Shown here: positions 46,898-55,090 of the stretch, piece after piece
How the letters are laid out: the number at the start of each line of letters is the position of its first letter
Numbering within the stretch: the stretch's first letter is position 1
Assembly (NCBI RefSeq): GCF_003337235.1
Contig: NZ_QPJC01000003.1
Location: forward strand, 272,931-336,930
Origin: Halopolyspora algeriensis
GTDB lineage: Bacteria; Actinomycetota; Actinomycetes; Mycobacteriales; Pseudonocardiaceae
Length of the DNA: 64,000 nt
Direction of reading: 5' to 3'
Notes under the pieces: generated by a model
What the model was told of the DNA's origin: nothing
Seen by the model: the letters and a program-made list of their open reading frames with translations, nothing else
Databases searched by the model: none
Translations under genes and position numbers: made by a program

Positions 46898-47159
46898 CGT
46901 GGGCGAACCCGTGCCGATCCGGTAACGCCGCAAGCCGTCGACGGGCCCGGCAGGACGGCCGCACTTCCGGCTCGGCAAGCCGTGACGCCATGTTGATGTT
47001 GTGGTCGATGTGGGTACTTCGGGACGAGTGTGGCCGTGGTGATGCCGACGACGGCGACGGCCCCATGCCCGAACACCGGACGCAGCACTTGAGGCGCTTT
47101 TCGCGCCGGGCGGCGCGGGGACGGATGTCTGCGGTGGCGACGAAAGGCAGCGAGCACCG
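46898..47159. other. Gap before the FUSC gene
   Basis: With the terminator, this makes a 323-base gene-free gap. The part after the terminator has no repeat, RNA or gene I can support; an ATG-rich open frame at 46990 lacks similarity and typical codon bias. Confidence 0.4.
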
Positions 47160-48374
47160 ATGGGCGACGGACGTACCGAGGAGCGGACATCGGGCCGGGC
47201 ACGGTCCTGGCTGCAGGGGCTGGTGGGCAGGGGGCGCGATCCGCTCGAACGGTTCGGCCTGAGCAGCGATGCCCTGCTGCTGATCGTCAAAAGCGTCGTG
47301 GCCGCGACCCTGGGCTGGCTCATCGCCGAGGTGGTGCTCAATGCACCCTCGTCGACCTTCGCCCCGTTCAGCGCGGTGCTGATGCTGCACGCCACCGTGT
47401 CCCGATCGGTGAATCACTCCTTCGGTTTCGCTGCCGCGATGACCGGCGGTGTCGCCCTGGCCGGGGCGCTGGTCCCGCTGCTGGGTCCGTCGCTGGGGAC
47501 GTTCGCACTGCTGGTGTTGCTGGCTTCTCTGCTGGGCAGGTGGCGCAAACTCGGCAGCCAGGGCGTGCAGGTCACCGTGGCAGCGATGTTCAGCTACGCG
47601 GCGTTCTTCCAAGCCGACAGCGGACCATCGAGCTGGCTGCATCTGGCCAGCATCGCCGGGCTCGTCGTGCTGGGCTGCTTCATCGGCGTGGGGACCAACC
47701 TGGTGATCGTGCCACCGCTGCGCTACCGCACCGCCGAGCACAGCGTGCGCATCCTGGCCCAGCAGCTGTGCGGGCTGCTCGGCGACATCGCCGCATGCCT
47801 GCGCGCCGGCCACCACGACTCGAACCAGGTCGACGCGTGGTGGGACCGCGCCAACGAGCTGCAAAACACCGTGGCCCAAGCCCGCTCCAGCGTCGAAGAC
47901 GCCGCCGAAACCCTGCGGCTCAACCCCCGGCGCCTGCTGCTGCGGCAAAACCCCTCCTTCGCCGGACACCGCCGCACCGTCAGCTCTCTGGAACGTGCCA
48001 CCGAACAGCTGCGCTCGCTGACCCGAGCCTTCAGCGACATCAGCCGAACCGGGCACCTCGACGACGCCCAGCAGGCCTTCCTGCGCTCCTACGCCGACGT
48101 CCTCGACGCCGCAGCCGCCGCCACCCGCGTCCTCGGCGAGCTGCACACCTACGCCGACCTGCGTCAGGACAACGACCTCGACCACCACATCCACCAGGGC
48201 CGCACCGCCCACCAGTACCTCAACGACCACATCAACGCCCACCGCCTGGACGACCGCGACCACTGGCCCGTCTACGAAGCCCTGCACACCGACGGCCGCC
48301 GCCTCGTCGAGGAACTCGCCCGAGCCGAACACGAACTCGCCCAACTCGACAGCACCACCCCCAGCACCCGATGA
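47160..48374 (+). CDS. FUSC/ArAE-family membrane protein
   Basis: 404 residues. About six TM segments in the first 190 residues (VKSVVAATLGWLIAEV, STFAPFSAVLMLHATV, VALAGALVPLLGPSLGTFALL, LASIAGLVVLGCFIGVG) with PPLRYR at the membrane border, then a long cytoplasmic helical domain (~190-400, DAWWDRANELQNTVAQARSSVED). This is the aromatic-acid-exporter/FUSC half-unit architecture. It probably exports aromatic or organic acids as an oligomer. The last 100 codons are very C-rich in third position. No partner genes are nearby. Confidence 0.85.
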   Translation: MGDGRTEERTSGRARSWLQGLVGRGRDPLERFGLSSDALLLIVKSVVAATLGWLIAEVVLNAPSSTFAPFSAVLMLHATVSRSVNHSFGFAAAMTGGVALAGALVPLLGPSLGTFALLVLLASLLGRWRKLGSQGVQVTVAAMFSYAAFFQADSGPSSWLHLASIAGLVVLGCFIGVGTNLVIVPPLRYRTAEHSVRILAQQLCGLLGDIAACLRAGHHDSNQVDAWWDRANELQNTVAQARSSVEDAAETLRLNPRRLLLRQNPSFAGHRRTVSSLERATEQLRSLTRAFSDISRTGHLDDAQQAFLRSYADVLDAAAAATRVLGELHTYADLRQDNDLDHHIHQGRTAHQYLNDHINAHRLDDRDHWPVYEALHTDGRRLVEELARAEHELAQLDSTTPSTR

Positions 48375-48522
48375 ACGGGCCGTTTCCGCTCGGGCGGGCA
48401 GACGAGAGCAGTGACCGACTGTCCGTGAAAGGGGCCCGCTTTGCCTGCCTCGCCGACCGCCGTGCCTCCTGCCGTGGCAGGATGCGTCCGGCTCGTCAGG
48501 CAGCGACGGCGAAAGGCAGGCC

Positions 48523-49017
48523 ATGCCCGAGCAGAGAATCCGCAGGGTCACGGAATCCGATGTGCCCGCCGTGGTCACGCTGGTGCACGACCTCGCCGCG
48601 TACGAGAACGCCGCCCGGGAGTGCCACCTGACCACCGAGCAGCTGCACGCCGCGCTGTTTTCGGAGACGCCCGCACTGTTCGGCCACGTGGCCGAGGTCG
48701 GCGGTGAGGTCGTCGGCTTCGCGCTCTGGTTCCTCAACTTCTCCACCTGGCGGGGAACACACGGGATCTACCTGGAAGATCTTTTCGTCCGCCCGGAGCA
48801 CCGCGGCTCGGGACTGGGCAAGGCCCTGCTGCGCACCCTCGCCCAGGAGTGCAGGGAGCACGGCTATTCCCGCCTGGAGTGGTGGGTGCTCGACTGGAAC
48901 GCCCCGGCGATCACCTTCTACAAGTCGCTCGGCGCCGTCCCGATGGACGAGTGGACCGTCTTCCGGCTCACCGATGGAGCACTGGACCGACTGGGGCAGC
49001 CTCCCGCAGGCCGGTGA
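48523..49017 (+). CDS. GNAT acetyltransferase, diamine/thialysine type
   Basis: 164 residues, the SSAT-like GNAT subgroup: IRRVTESDVPAVVTLVHDLAAYENA, FALWFLNFSTWRGTHGIYLEDLFVRPEHRGSGLGKALL (acetyl-CoA binding RGSGLG), then RLEWWVLDWNAPAITFYKSLGA. This subgroup N-acetylates polyamines or thialysine; the substrate is inferred from family only. GAAAGG lies upstream of the ATG. The stop is in the first unit of a 15-bp tandem repeat. Confidence 0.88.
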   Translation: MPEQRIRRVTESDVPAVVTLVHDLAAYENAARECHLTTEQLHAALFSETPALFGHVAEVGGEVVGFALWFLNFSTWRGTHGIYLEDLFVRPEHRGSGLGKALLRTLAQECREHGYSRLEWWVLDWNAPAITFYKSLGAVPMDEWTVFRLTDGALDRLGQPPAGR

Positions 49018-49057
49018 TCGACAGCGCGGTGATCGACAGCGCGGTGATCGATTTCGC
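49013..49057 (+). repeat. 15-bp tandem repeat, three units
   Basis: GGTGATCGACAGCGC at 49013-49027 and 49028-49042 are identical; a third unit at 49043-49057 differs at three bases. It spans the stop codon of the GNAT gene and may vary in copy number. Confidence 0.8.
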
Positions 49058-49111
49058 GGCGCCGGCGCGGTAGCCTTCCGCGTGGATCACCCACACGAAC
49101 CGAGGTGTGCC

Positions 49112-49450
49112 ATGCCCACCCGCCCCATCAGCAGGTACTTCAACTACGGACTCACGTTCCGCTGGACACAGGGCGACCGGGAGATCGCGGTCAAGCGCGG
49201 TTACGTGCTGGAGGGGAGTCCGTTCATCGAGGTGACACGGCCACGGCACTTCACGATCGTGGATCGCCCCGGTGAGGATCCGGCGAACGATCGCGCAACC
49301 TGGATCGCCGCGATCCCGGCGAACCCGGCCGACTGGGACAAGCCCGGCTTTCTCGCCAAGGCCGCGGAAGCCTGGGCCGCCGCGAATCCCCGTACCGCCG
49401 ACCTCAACGACCGCACCGATCGGCGCACCGACAGCCCCCTGCGTCAGTGA
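49112..49450 (+). CDS. Conserved hypothetical protein
   Basis: 112 residues: MPTRPISRYFNYGLTFRWTQ, GYVLEGSPFIEVTRPRHFTIVDRPG, and a Trp/Ala-rich helix WDKPGFLAKAAEAWAAANP. I do not recognise the family; it is soluble without cysteine motifs. GAGG lies 6 bases before ATG 49112. It follows the GNAT gene by 94 bases and is convergent with the next membrane protein gene. Confidence 0.65.
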   Translation: MPTRPISRYFNYGLTFRWTQGDREIAVKRGYVLEGSPFIEVTRPRHFTIVDRPGEDPANDRATWIAAIPANPADWDKPGFLAKAAEAWAAANPRTADLNDRTDRRTDSPLRQ

Positions 49451-49501
49451 CCGGCCCGGCTTCCGGCCCGGAGCAATCGCCCGCCGGTCACCGCCGGCGT
49501 G

Positions 49502-49936
49502 TCACTTCGGGCTCGTATCGGCATCCGGGGCTTCACCGGCCCGGAAGGCCCATGCGCGCCCCTGACGGTTGAACAGGCACCACAGCACCGCCATGGCCGG
49601 AGCGGCGACCACCAGACCGAACAGCGGGTTGTCGGAGGGCCCGAACGCGTACCAGGAAACACCGAGCAGCAACAACTGCAGCAACAACGAGGGCGTGCGT
49701 GCCCAGCGCTTGCCGCGCCACAACCCGATTCCCGCGGCCAGGACGAACGTGGACAGCACCGCGTAATACCCGGCTTCGCCGTAGGTCGAGCTCCGGTTCA
49801 GCGTGCCCGCGCCCCCGAGTTCTGCGGTACTCGCCCGGAACAGCAGCGCGGCGACGAAAGCAAAGCCGACAAGCCCCTGCAGGGCGGTCACGACACCGGC
49901 GGCACGCACGGTGCGGGGAGCGGCTTCTGCCGACAC
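49502..49936 (-). CDS. Small four-TM membrane protein
   Basis: 144 residues with four hydrophobic segments (AAGVVTALQGLVGFAFVAALL, AGYYAVLSTFVLAAGIGLW, TPSLLLQLLLLGVSWYAFG, FGLVVAAPAMAVLWCLF). No family recognised beyond the 'integral membrane protein' type common in Saccharopolyspora-like genomes. GTG 49936 has AAGAGG upstream. Divergent from the lipid-kinase gene. Confidence 0.75.
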   Translation of the reverse strand: MSAEAAPRTVRAAGVVTALQGLVGFAFVAALLFRASTAELGGAGTLNRSSTYGEAGYYAVLSTFVLAAGIGLWRGKRWARTPSLLLQLLLLGVSWYAFGPSDNPLFGLVVAAPAMAVLWCLFNRQGRAWAFRAGEAPDADTSPK

Positions 49937-50064
49937 GGGCGCCTCTTTCCTGGTAGAGCACTCTTGGTGACTGTGTGTGTATGGTTTCGATGGTAATACC
50001 ACCCGATTCGCCCGGCCTCCGAGGCTCGTCGGTGACTCCTGAACGAACTCGAGTACATCTCACC

Positions 50065-50079
50065 TAGGCTGCGAGTGTG
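50065..50079 (+). promoter_or_regulatory. Leaderless-type -10 of the lipid kinase gene
   Basis: TAGGCT (50065-50070), 6 bases, then GTG 50077. No Shine-Dalgarno sequence. Confidence 0.5.
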
Positions 50080-51003
50080 CGCGCGATCCTCATAGTCAAC
50101 CCTCGGGCGACCTCCACCACTGTCGCCGGCCGGAATGTGCTGGCGCACGCCCTGGCCAACGAGGTGAAGCTGGAGTGCATCGAGACGCGCTACCGAGGCC
50201 ATGCCGCCGACACCGCCCGGCAAGCGGTCATCGACGCCGTCGATGTGATCATCGTTCACGGCGGGGACGGAACCGTCAACGAGGTGGTCAACGGCATGCT
50301 CTCCGATGATCTGCCCCGCACGGGCCCGGTCCCCAGCCTGGCAGTGGTACCCGGCGGTTCGGCGAACGTCTTCGCCGGTGCGCTGGGATTGCCCCGGGAT
50401 CCGGTGGAAGCGACGCATCGACTGCTGCATGCGCTCGCCACGGACAGGCGGCGCCGGATCGGCCTGGGGCGAGCCAACGGGCACTGGTTCACCTTCAACG
50501 CGGGCATCGGCTGGGACGCGGAGGTCGTCGCGGAGGTGGAGCGTCTACGCTCGAAGGGGCGCGACGTGACCCCCGTGCTGTACGCGCGCACCGCACTCGC
50601 CCGCTACGTGCGGATCTGCTTGCGCGTACCGGCGCTCACCGCGCAGGCGGACGGGGACGCTCCGGTCCGCGGATTGCACACGGCTTTCATCTCCAATACC
50701 AATCCGTGGACCTATCTCGGGTCCCGGCCGGTCCAGGCGAATCCGGAGACCACGTTCGACACCGGGCTCGGGGTGTTCGCACTACGAAGCATGAATGCTT
50801 ACTCTGTGTTACGACATGTAGCGCAGATGCTCCGCAGTAGAGCGAAACCACACGGAAAGACTCTGTTTAGGCGTGCGAACGTGGGGTACCTCCACGTAAG
50901 CTGTGCCAAGTCGTTGCGTCTGCAGGTCGACGGCGACACTCTCGGCGAGTACTCGGCGGTCGAGTTCGTCTCGGTCCCGAACGCTCTACGCGTCGTCGTA
51001 TAA
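50077..51003 (+). CDS. Diacylglycerol/sphingosine kinase-like lipid kinase
   Basis: 308 residues, DAGK catalytic-domain family: RAILIVNPRATSTT, VIIVHGGDGTVNEVVNGM (nucleotide-binding GGDGT), VVPGGSANVFAGALGLPRDP, NAGIGWDAEVV, and C-terminal QVDGDTLGEYSAVEFVSVPNALRVVV. It phosphorylates a lipid, probably at the membrane; related mycobacterial proteins act in phospholipid synthesis. It directly precedes the whiB1 regulatory region, same strand. The start lies at a leaderless-type promoter. Confidence 0.9.
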   Translation: MRAILIVNPRATSTTVAGRNVLAHALANEVKLECIETRYRGHAADTARQAVIDAVDVIIVHGGDGTVNEVVNGMLSDDLPRTGPVPSLAVVPGGSANVFAGALGLPRDPVEATHRLLHALATDRRRRIGLGRANGHWFTFNAGIGWDAEVVAEVERLRSKGRDVTPVLYARTALARYVRICLRVPALTAQADGDAPVRGLHTAFISNTNPWTYLGSRPVQANPETTFDTGLGVFALRSMNAYSVLRHVAQMLRSRAKPHGKTLFRRANVGYLHVSCAKSLRLQVDGDTLGEYSAVEFVSVPNALRVVV

Positions 51004-51131
51004 CCTTTTCGCAACACTGGTGCCGCCATCGGTCAGCTCGCCCCGCTGCACCCGATGGACACCAACCGAACCCCCAGGTCAAGTTCCGTCGATCTTTCGG
51101 GTGAGTTCGCTCACCGGTCACGATCGAGCCC

Positions 51132-51196
51132 TTGACATTGCGGCAGTTCGTGAAAGTATTCACAAGCGCACGGACTCCGTGAAAGCATTCACAAGC
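51132..51196 (+). promoter_or_regulatory. whiB1 promoter with two CRP-like sites
   Basis: TTGACA (51132-51137) is a good -35; 17 bases later AGTATT (51155-51160) fits a -10. GTGAAAGTATTCACA (from 51150) and GTGAAAGCATTCACA (from 51179) match GTGA-N6-TCACA, the CRP-family consensus; the 18-bp copies are 29 bp apart and differ by one base. Site 1 covers the -10. Confidence 0.75.
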
Positions 51197-51250
51197 ACCC
51201 CGAAGGAACTATCGGCACGAGCACTCGTGCCTGGCAAGGAGCAAGGAACG

Positions 51251-51505
51251 ATGGACTGGCGCCACCGTGCGGTTTGCCGTGACGAGGACCCGGAACTGTT
51301 CTTCCCCGTAGGGAACAGTGGTCCTGCGCTCCTGCAGATCGCCGAGGCGAAAGCCGTGTGCAACCGCTGCCCGGTCGCATCCGAGTGCCTGGCATGGGCG
51401 CTGGAGAGCGGGCAGGACGCCGGCGTGTGGGGCGGTATGAGCGAGGACGAGCGTCGCGCACTCAAGCGGCGTAATTCCCGCACCCGCGCCCGCACGAACG
51501 CGTGA
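51251..51505 (+). CDS. whiB1: WhiB-family iron-sulfur regulator WhiB1
   Basis: 84 residues. Cys9, Cys37, Cys40 and Cys46 (AVCNRCPVASEC) bind a 4Fe-4S cluster; the GVWGGMSEDERRALKRR turn and basic tail bind DNA and the sigma factor. WhiB1 is an essential nitric-oxide-sensitive regulator acting with the housekeeping sigma factor. A long leader (~247 bases) carries two CRP-like sites. The position next to pdtaS matches the mycobacterial order. Confidence 0.95.
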   Translation: MDWRHRAVCRDEDPELFFPVGNSGPALLQIAEAKAVCNRCPVASECLAWALESGQDAGVWGGMSEDERRALKRRNSRTRARTNA

Positions 51506-51752
51506 AGCGTCGCTGTCACCGACAGCGTAACGGGTCACCCTGAGCCCGGGGTCACCCGGCACGTTTCCGCTTCTCCCGGCGAGCACAGCGGCACCGCAAA
51601 CGAGGAACCACCACAACGAGAAACAGGTTGATCAGCGTCGATGTCGGCCATGAACGCACCGCGTTCCCGGGGATGGCCGACCTGATCGACCTGCGCATAC
51701 CACTGACACAGCGGCATGCGCACCATCATCGACGCGCCCGCGGTCGAAAGTC

Positions 51753-53243
51753 TCAGCGGCGATACTTCAGAGGGACACGCAGCACTGCCTCGGTCCCACG
51801 TTGAGCGCGACCGCGCAAACTCAACGAGCCCCGGAGTTCGGACTCCACGAGGGTTCGCACGATCTGCAGGCCGAGGCGTTCGGCGCGTTCGAGGGAGAAA
51901 TCCTCCGGCAGGCCGCGACCGTCATCGGAGATGACGACGTCCAGCCATCGCGCCGAACGCTCCGCCTGCACCACGATCTCCCCGCCTTTGCCCTCCGGAA
52001 AGGCGTGTTCCAGCGCATTCTGCACCAGTTCGGTGAGCACCATCACCAGAGGTGTGGCCAGTTCGGCGGCAACGACACCGAAGCTGGCCTCCCGCCGCAC
52101 CTTCACTCCGCTCTCCGCCGTGGCCAGATCACTCATCATCGGAATGACCCGGTCGACGACATCGTCGAGATCCACCCTTTCATCCACCGACATCGACAGT
52201 GTCTCGTGGACCAGGGCGATCGAGGTCACCCGCCGCATCGACTCGTCCAGAGCCTGCCGAGCGGTGGCGTTTCCCGTGCGACGCGACTGCAAGCGAAGCA
52301 ATGCAGCCACGGTCTGCAGGTTGTTTTTCACTCGATGGTGGATTTCGCGGATGGTCGCGTCCTTCGACAGCAGAGCGCGATCCCGCCGCTTGACCTCGGT
52401 GACATCACGGACCAGTACCAGTGCACCCGCCTCCTGCCCGCGGGGCTGCAGTGGCAGGGTCCGGAAGAGCACCGTCGCCCCGCGTGCCTCGGTTTCGATC
52501 CGCATACTCGGCTTGCCCGTCAGAGCCATGCGGATCCGTTCCACGAGCTCCTCGGCATCGAAAGGATCGGACAGCAGGGAACGGGTCAACGGGGCGAGCT
52601 CCACCCCCACCAGATCCGCGGCGTGCCCCATCCGGTGATACGCCGACAGCGCATTGGGACTGGCGAAGACCACGACGCCGGAACTGTCCAGACGAATGAG
52701 CCCGTCACCGACACGCGGGCTCGTATGCACATCCGGAGCCGGTTCCGCGGTCGGAAACGTGCCATCGGCGATCATCTGACACAGGTCGGCCGCACTGCCC
52801 AGGTAGGAGATCTCCAGAGGGCTGGGCACCCGGGGCACCGCCAGGTTGGTGTCCCGGCTGAGCACCGCCACCGCCTCGGAACCCAACCGGACGGGGATCG
52901 CTTCCCGCCGTATGGGCACACCCTGGTACCACTGCGGGTCCTCCTCCCGGCAGATCCGACCCTCCACCACGGCCCGGTGCAACTGCGGGTGCTCCCGGGG
53001 AGTCACCTCGGTGCCGACGACATCGTCCGAATGCGCCGTCGGTGCCGTGGTCGGCCGTGCCTGCGCGACGCACAGAAAACGACTGCCTGCGGCACTGTCC
53101 GACCCCACGGGCACCCACAGCAGGAAGTCCGCGAACGACAGGTCCGACAGCAGCTGCCACTCGGCGACCACGAGTTGCAGGTGGTCGACCGCAGCGCCGG
53201 ACAGTCCCGTGTGCTCGGCGAGCAGATCACTGAGCGTGGACAA
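51753..53243 (-). CDS. pdtaS: Sensor histidine kinase PdtaS
   Basis: 496 residues, soluble. GAF-like N-terminus (~1-150), PAS (~190-300, GLIRLDSSGVVVFASPNALSAYHRMG), HisKA_2 box with phospho-His in EIHHRVKNNLQTVAALLRLQSRR, and HATPase (ELVQNALEHAF, DDGRGLPEDF, LGLQIVRTLV). It signals to the ANTAR regulator PdtaR (not in the window), which controls antitermination. A TTG start at 53243 follows AAAGGGG. Convergent with whiB1, with no terminator obvious in the 247-base gap. Confidence 0.94.
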   Translation of the reverse strand: MSTLSDLLAEHTGLSGAAVDHLQLVVAEWQLLSDLSFADFLLWVPVGSDSAAGSRFLCVAQARPTTAPTAHSDDVVGTEVTPREHPQLHRAVVEGRICREEDPQWYQGVPIRREAIPVRLGSEAVAVLSRDTNLAVPRVPSPLEISYLGSAADLCQMIADGTFPTAEPAPDVHTSPRVGDGLIRLDSSGVVVFASPNALSAYHRMGHAADLVGVELAPLTRSLLSDPFDAEELVERIRMALTGKPSMRIETEARGATVLFRTLPLQPRGQEAGALVLVRDVTEVKRRDRALLSKDATIREIHHRVKNNLQTVAALLRLQSRRTGNATARQALDESMRRVTSIALVHETLSMSVDERVDLDDVVDRVIPMMSDLATAESGVKVRREASFGVVAAELATPLVMVLTELVQNALEHAFPEGKGGEIVVQAERSARWLDVVISDDGRGLPEDFSLERAERLGLQIVRTLVESELRGSLSLRGRAQRGTEAVLRVPLKYRR

Positions 53244-53281
53244 GCGGCCCCTTTCGGGTCAGAGTGAGACCCTTCGCACTC

Positions 53282-53497
53282 TCACTCGAGCAGAGCGAGG
53301 AGATCGCCCTCCTGCACGACGTCGCCCTCGTTGACGACGATCCTGTCGACCTTGCCGTTGACCTCGGTAAGCACCGGAATCTCCATCTTCATGGATTCCA
53401 GCACGAACAACGAGTCACCATCGTGAACCGTGTCGCCGTCCTGAACGACGACCGACATCACGTTGGCCACCATCTCGGCGCGGATCTCCTCGGCCAT
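53282..53497 (-). CDS. Biotin/lipoyl attachment-domain protein (TB7.3-like)
   Basis: 71 residues, only a biotinyl domain: NVMSVVVQDGDTVHDGDSLFVLESMKMEIPV with the biotin-accepting Lys in ESMKME, and VNEGDVVQEGDLLALLE. Equivalent to mycobacterial TB7.3 beside pdtaS. It is a freestanding biotin carrier; the partner carboxylase is not known. GAAGGGAA lies upstream of the ATG, and it is probably co-transcribed with pdtaS. Confidence 0.95.
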   Translation of the reverse strand: MAEEIRAEMVANVMSVVVQDGDTVHDGDSLFVLESMKMEIPVLTEVNGKVDRIVVNEGDVVQEGDLLALLE

Positions 53498-53637
53498 CAG
53501 CTGTGTTCCCTTCTCGACACCGGCGGTGAAGGCCAGCCCTGACTACCAGGAAACCATGCTCCGGGCCACCCGCGAACACCAGGTCATCCGCATGGCAGAC
53601 TGAATGCCGTTGAAGCCGACTCGATGAGGGAGGGGCC

Positions 53638-53718
53638 ATGGCCAAGCGCGCCCGCAAGAAGAAGGCCGCTCGCAAGAACAACGCCAACCACGGCAAGCGC
53701 CCCCTGCGTGGCAAGTAG
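53638..53718 (+). CDS. Tiny basic ribosomal protein, bL37 type
   Basis: A 26-codon gene encoding MAKRARKKKAARKNNANHGK plus RPLRGK, with a strong GAGGGAGGGG ribosome site. It matches the 24-residue bL37 (MAKRGRKKR...NHGKRP) found in mycobacterial 50S subunits by cryo-EM, which also lies between the TB7.3 and rshA/sigH genes (recollection). It should be part of the large subunit. Annotation pipelines often miss it because of its size. A bidirectional terminator follows 15 bases later. Confidence 0.85.
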   Translation: MAKRARKKKAARKNNANHGKRPLRGK

Positions 53719-53733
53719 GCGCCTTGAATGTGA

Positions 53734-53778
53734 ACGTGGCCCCGGGCCGGCGGATGAAGATCCGGCCCGGGGCCACGT
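53734..53778. terminator. Bidirectional terminator
   Basis: A 17-bp perfect stem (53734-53750 with 53762-53778), loop of 11, between the bL37 gene and the convergent rsrA gene. GC-rich, without T-runs. Confidence 0.8.
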
Positions 53779-53810
53779 CATGTCAGCACCCGCTGACGAA
53801 AGAAGCGTGC

Positions 53811-54143
53811 CTACTCCGCAGGTGAAGTCGGTTTTTCCTGCACTTCCACCGAGGTGCCCTCGGGGCCACGCTCGACGGTCACCTCCGCCTGCCGCAGTAC
53901 GCTGTCGCGGATCGAATTGCGCAGTCGCTCCCGCAAGTCCTCGGGAGCGTGCTCACCCCCGCACTTGCGATGCAGCAGTTCCTTGAGGTGCTCCTCGATG
54001 CCATAGCGCTCCAGGCAGGAGCCGCACTCGTCGAGATGGCGCCGCAGGGTCTCACGTCGAGCGCTGTCGCATTCGTTGTCCAGGAACAGCCACACCTCGG
54101 CAAGTACGTCCTCGCATGTGGCGTCCGGGTCGCCGCAGCTCAT
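53811..54143 (-). CDS. rsrA: Mycothiol-system anti-sigma factor
   Basis: 110 residues, zinc-binding ZAS anti-sigma: Cys10, His36, Cys40 and Cys43 ([15 protein letters not shown]) form the redox switch. Under disulfide stress it releases SigR. The acidic C-terminus ([14 protein letters not shown]) is variable. ATGA overlap with sigR gives coupled synthesis in near-equal amounts. Confidence 0.95.
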   Translation of the reverse strand: MSCGDPDATCEDVLAEVWLFLDNECDSARRETLRRHLDECGSCLERYGIEEHLKELLHRKCGGEHAPEDLRERLRNSIRDSVLRQAEVTVERGPEGTSVEVQEKPTSPAE

Positions 54144-54826
54144 GACGTGCTCACCTCCTGATTTTTCTCGCGCAGAAATCCCCGGTCGCGGGCCACGTCC
54201 GTGAGCATGCCGCGCAGCTGCCTGCGTCCGCGGTGCAGCCGGGACATCACGGTGCCGATCGGAGTCGCCATGATCTCGGCGATCTCCTTGTAGGCGAAGC
54301 CCTCCACGTCAGCGAGGTAGACGACCATTCGGAACTCTTCACCGAGTTGCTGCAGGGCGTTCTTGACGTCGCTGTCGGGCAACCGGTCCAGGGCCTCGAG
54401 CTCGGCCGAACGCAAGCCGGTCGAGGTGTGGTTCTCGGCCTGGGCCAGCTGCCAGTCCGCAATCTCGTCGGTCGGCTGCTGCTGCGGCTGCCGCTGTCGC
54501 TTGCGATAGCCGTTGATGTAGGTGTTGGTCAGGATCCGGTACAGCCACGCCTTGAGGTTGGTTCCCTGCTTGAACGACTTGAATGCCGAGTACGCCTTGA
54601 GATAGGTCTCCTGCACCAGGTCCTCGGCATCGGCCGCGTTGCGGGTCATCCGCAGGGCGGCCCCGTAGAGCTGATCCAGCAGGGGCATCGCGTCGCGCTC
54701 GAAGCGGGCCGCACGCTCCTCGGGGGTTTCCTCGACCTGCTCCTCGCCGGTCGAGGCCGCTTCTCGAGTGGTGTCCTGCGACCGCTCGTCATCGGCAGCG
54801 CTGAGCTGTCCTGAGGTACCAGGCAC
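54140..54826 (-). CDS. sigR: ECF sigma factor SigR/SigH
   Basis: 228 residues, the length of Streptomyces SigR. Region 2: [42 protein letters not shown]; region 4: [44 protein letters not shown]. It directs thiol-oxidative and heat stress genes (thioredoxin, mycothiol, proteases). GTG 54826 is chosen because GGGAAGGGAG lies 4 bases upstream. The frame stays open 67 codons further, to a GTG at 55027 just below a SigR-type promoter, so a longer stress isoform is likely. Confidence 0.95.
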   Translation of the reverse strand: MPGTSGQLSAADDERSQDTTREAASTGEEQVEETPEERAARFERDAMPLLDQLYGAALRMTRNAADAEDLVQETYLKAYSAFKSFKQGTNLKAWLYRILTNTYINGYRKRQRQPQQQPTDEIADWQLAQAENHTSTGLRSAELEALDRLPDSDVKNALQQLGEEFRMVVYLADVEGFAYKEIAEIMATPIGTVMSRLHRGRRQLRGMLTDVARDRGFLREKNQEVSTS

Positions 54827-55036
54827 CGGGCTCCCTTCCCGCCGCCAGGACGAGGTCACAACTGACGGCGTACCCATGGCGTCCTGTGCATGGGCTACCC
54901 GCGAGGATACCCCGCCATCAGCTTGCTGACCCGATGGTGAGACCCCGGGTTGCCGTAACTGCACGCGATCCTGCCAGGATGGTCCTTGCCGGTCGAGTAC
55001 GGCTGCATTGGTCTGCTCGGTCAACACGTCCGATGC

Positions 55037-55062
55037 AACGGAGCGAAACCAGTGGGTATTCC
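55037..55062 (-). promoter_or_regulatory. SigR-type autoregulatory promoter
   Basis: Minus strand GGAAT (55062-55058), exactly 18 bases, GTT (55039-55037): the consensus recognised by SigR/SigH itself. The predicted start point is about 55030, 3 bases before the in-frame GTG at 55027. Confidence 0.88.
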
Positions 55063-55090
55063 CGGCCCGGAACGGGGAGGCCGTGCCGCC

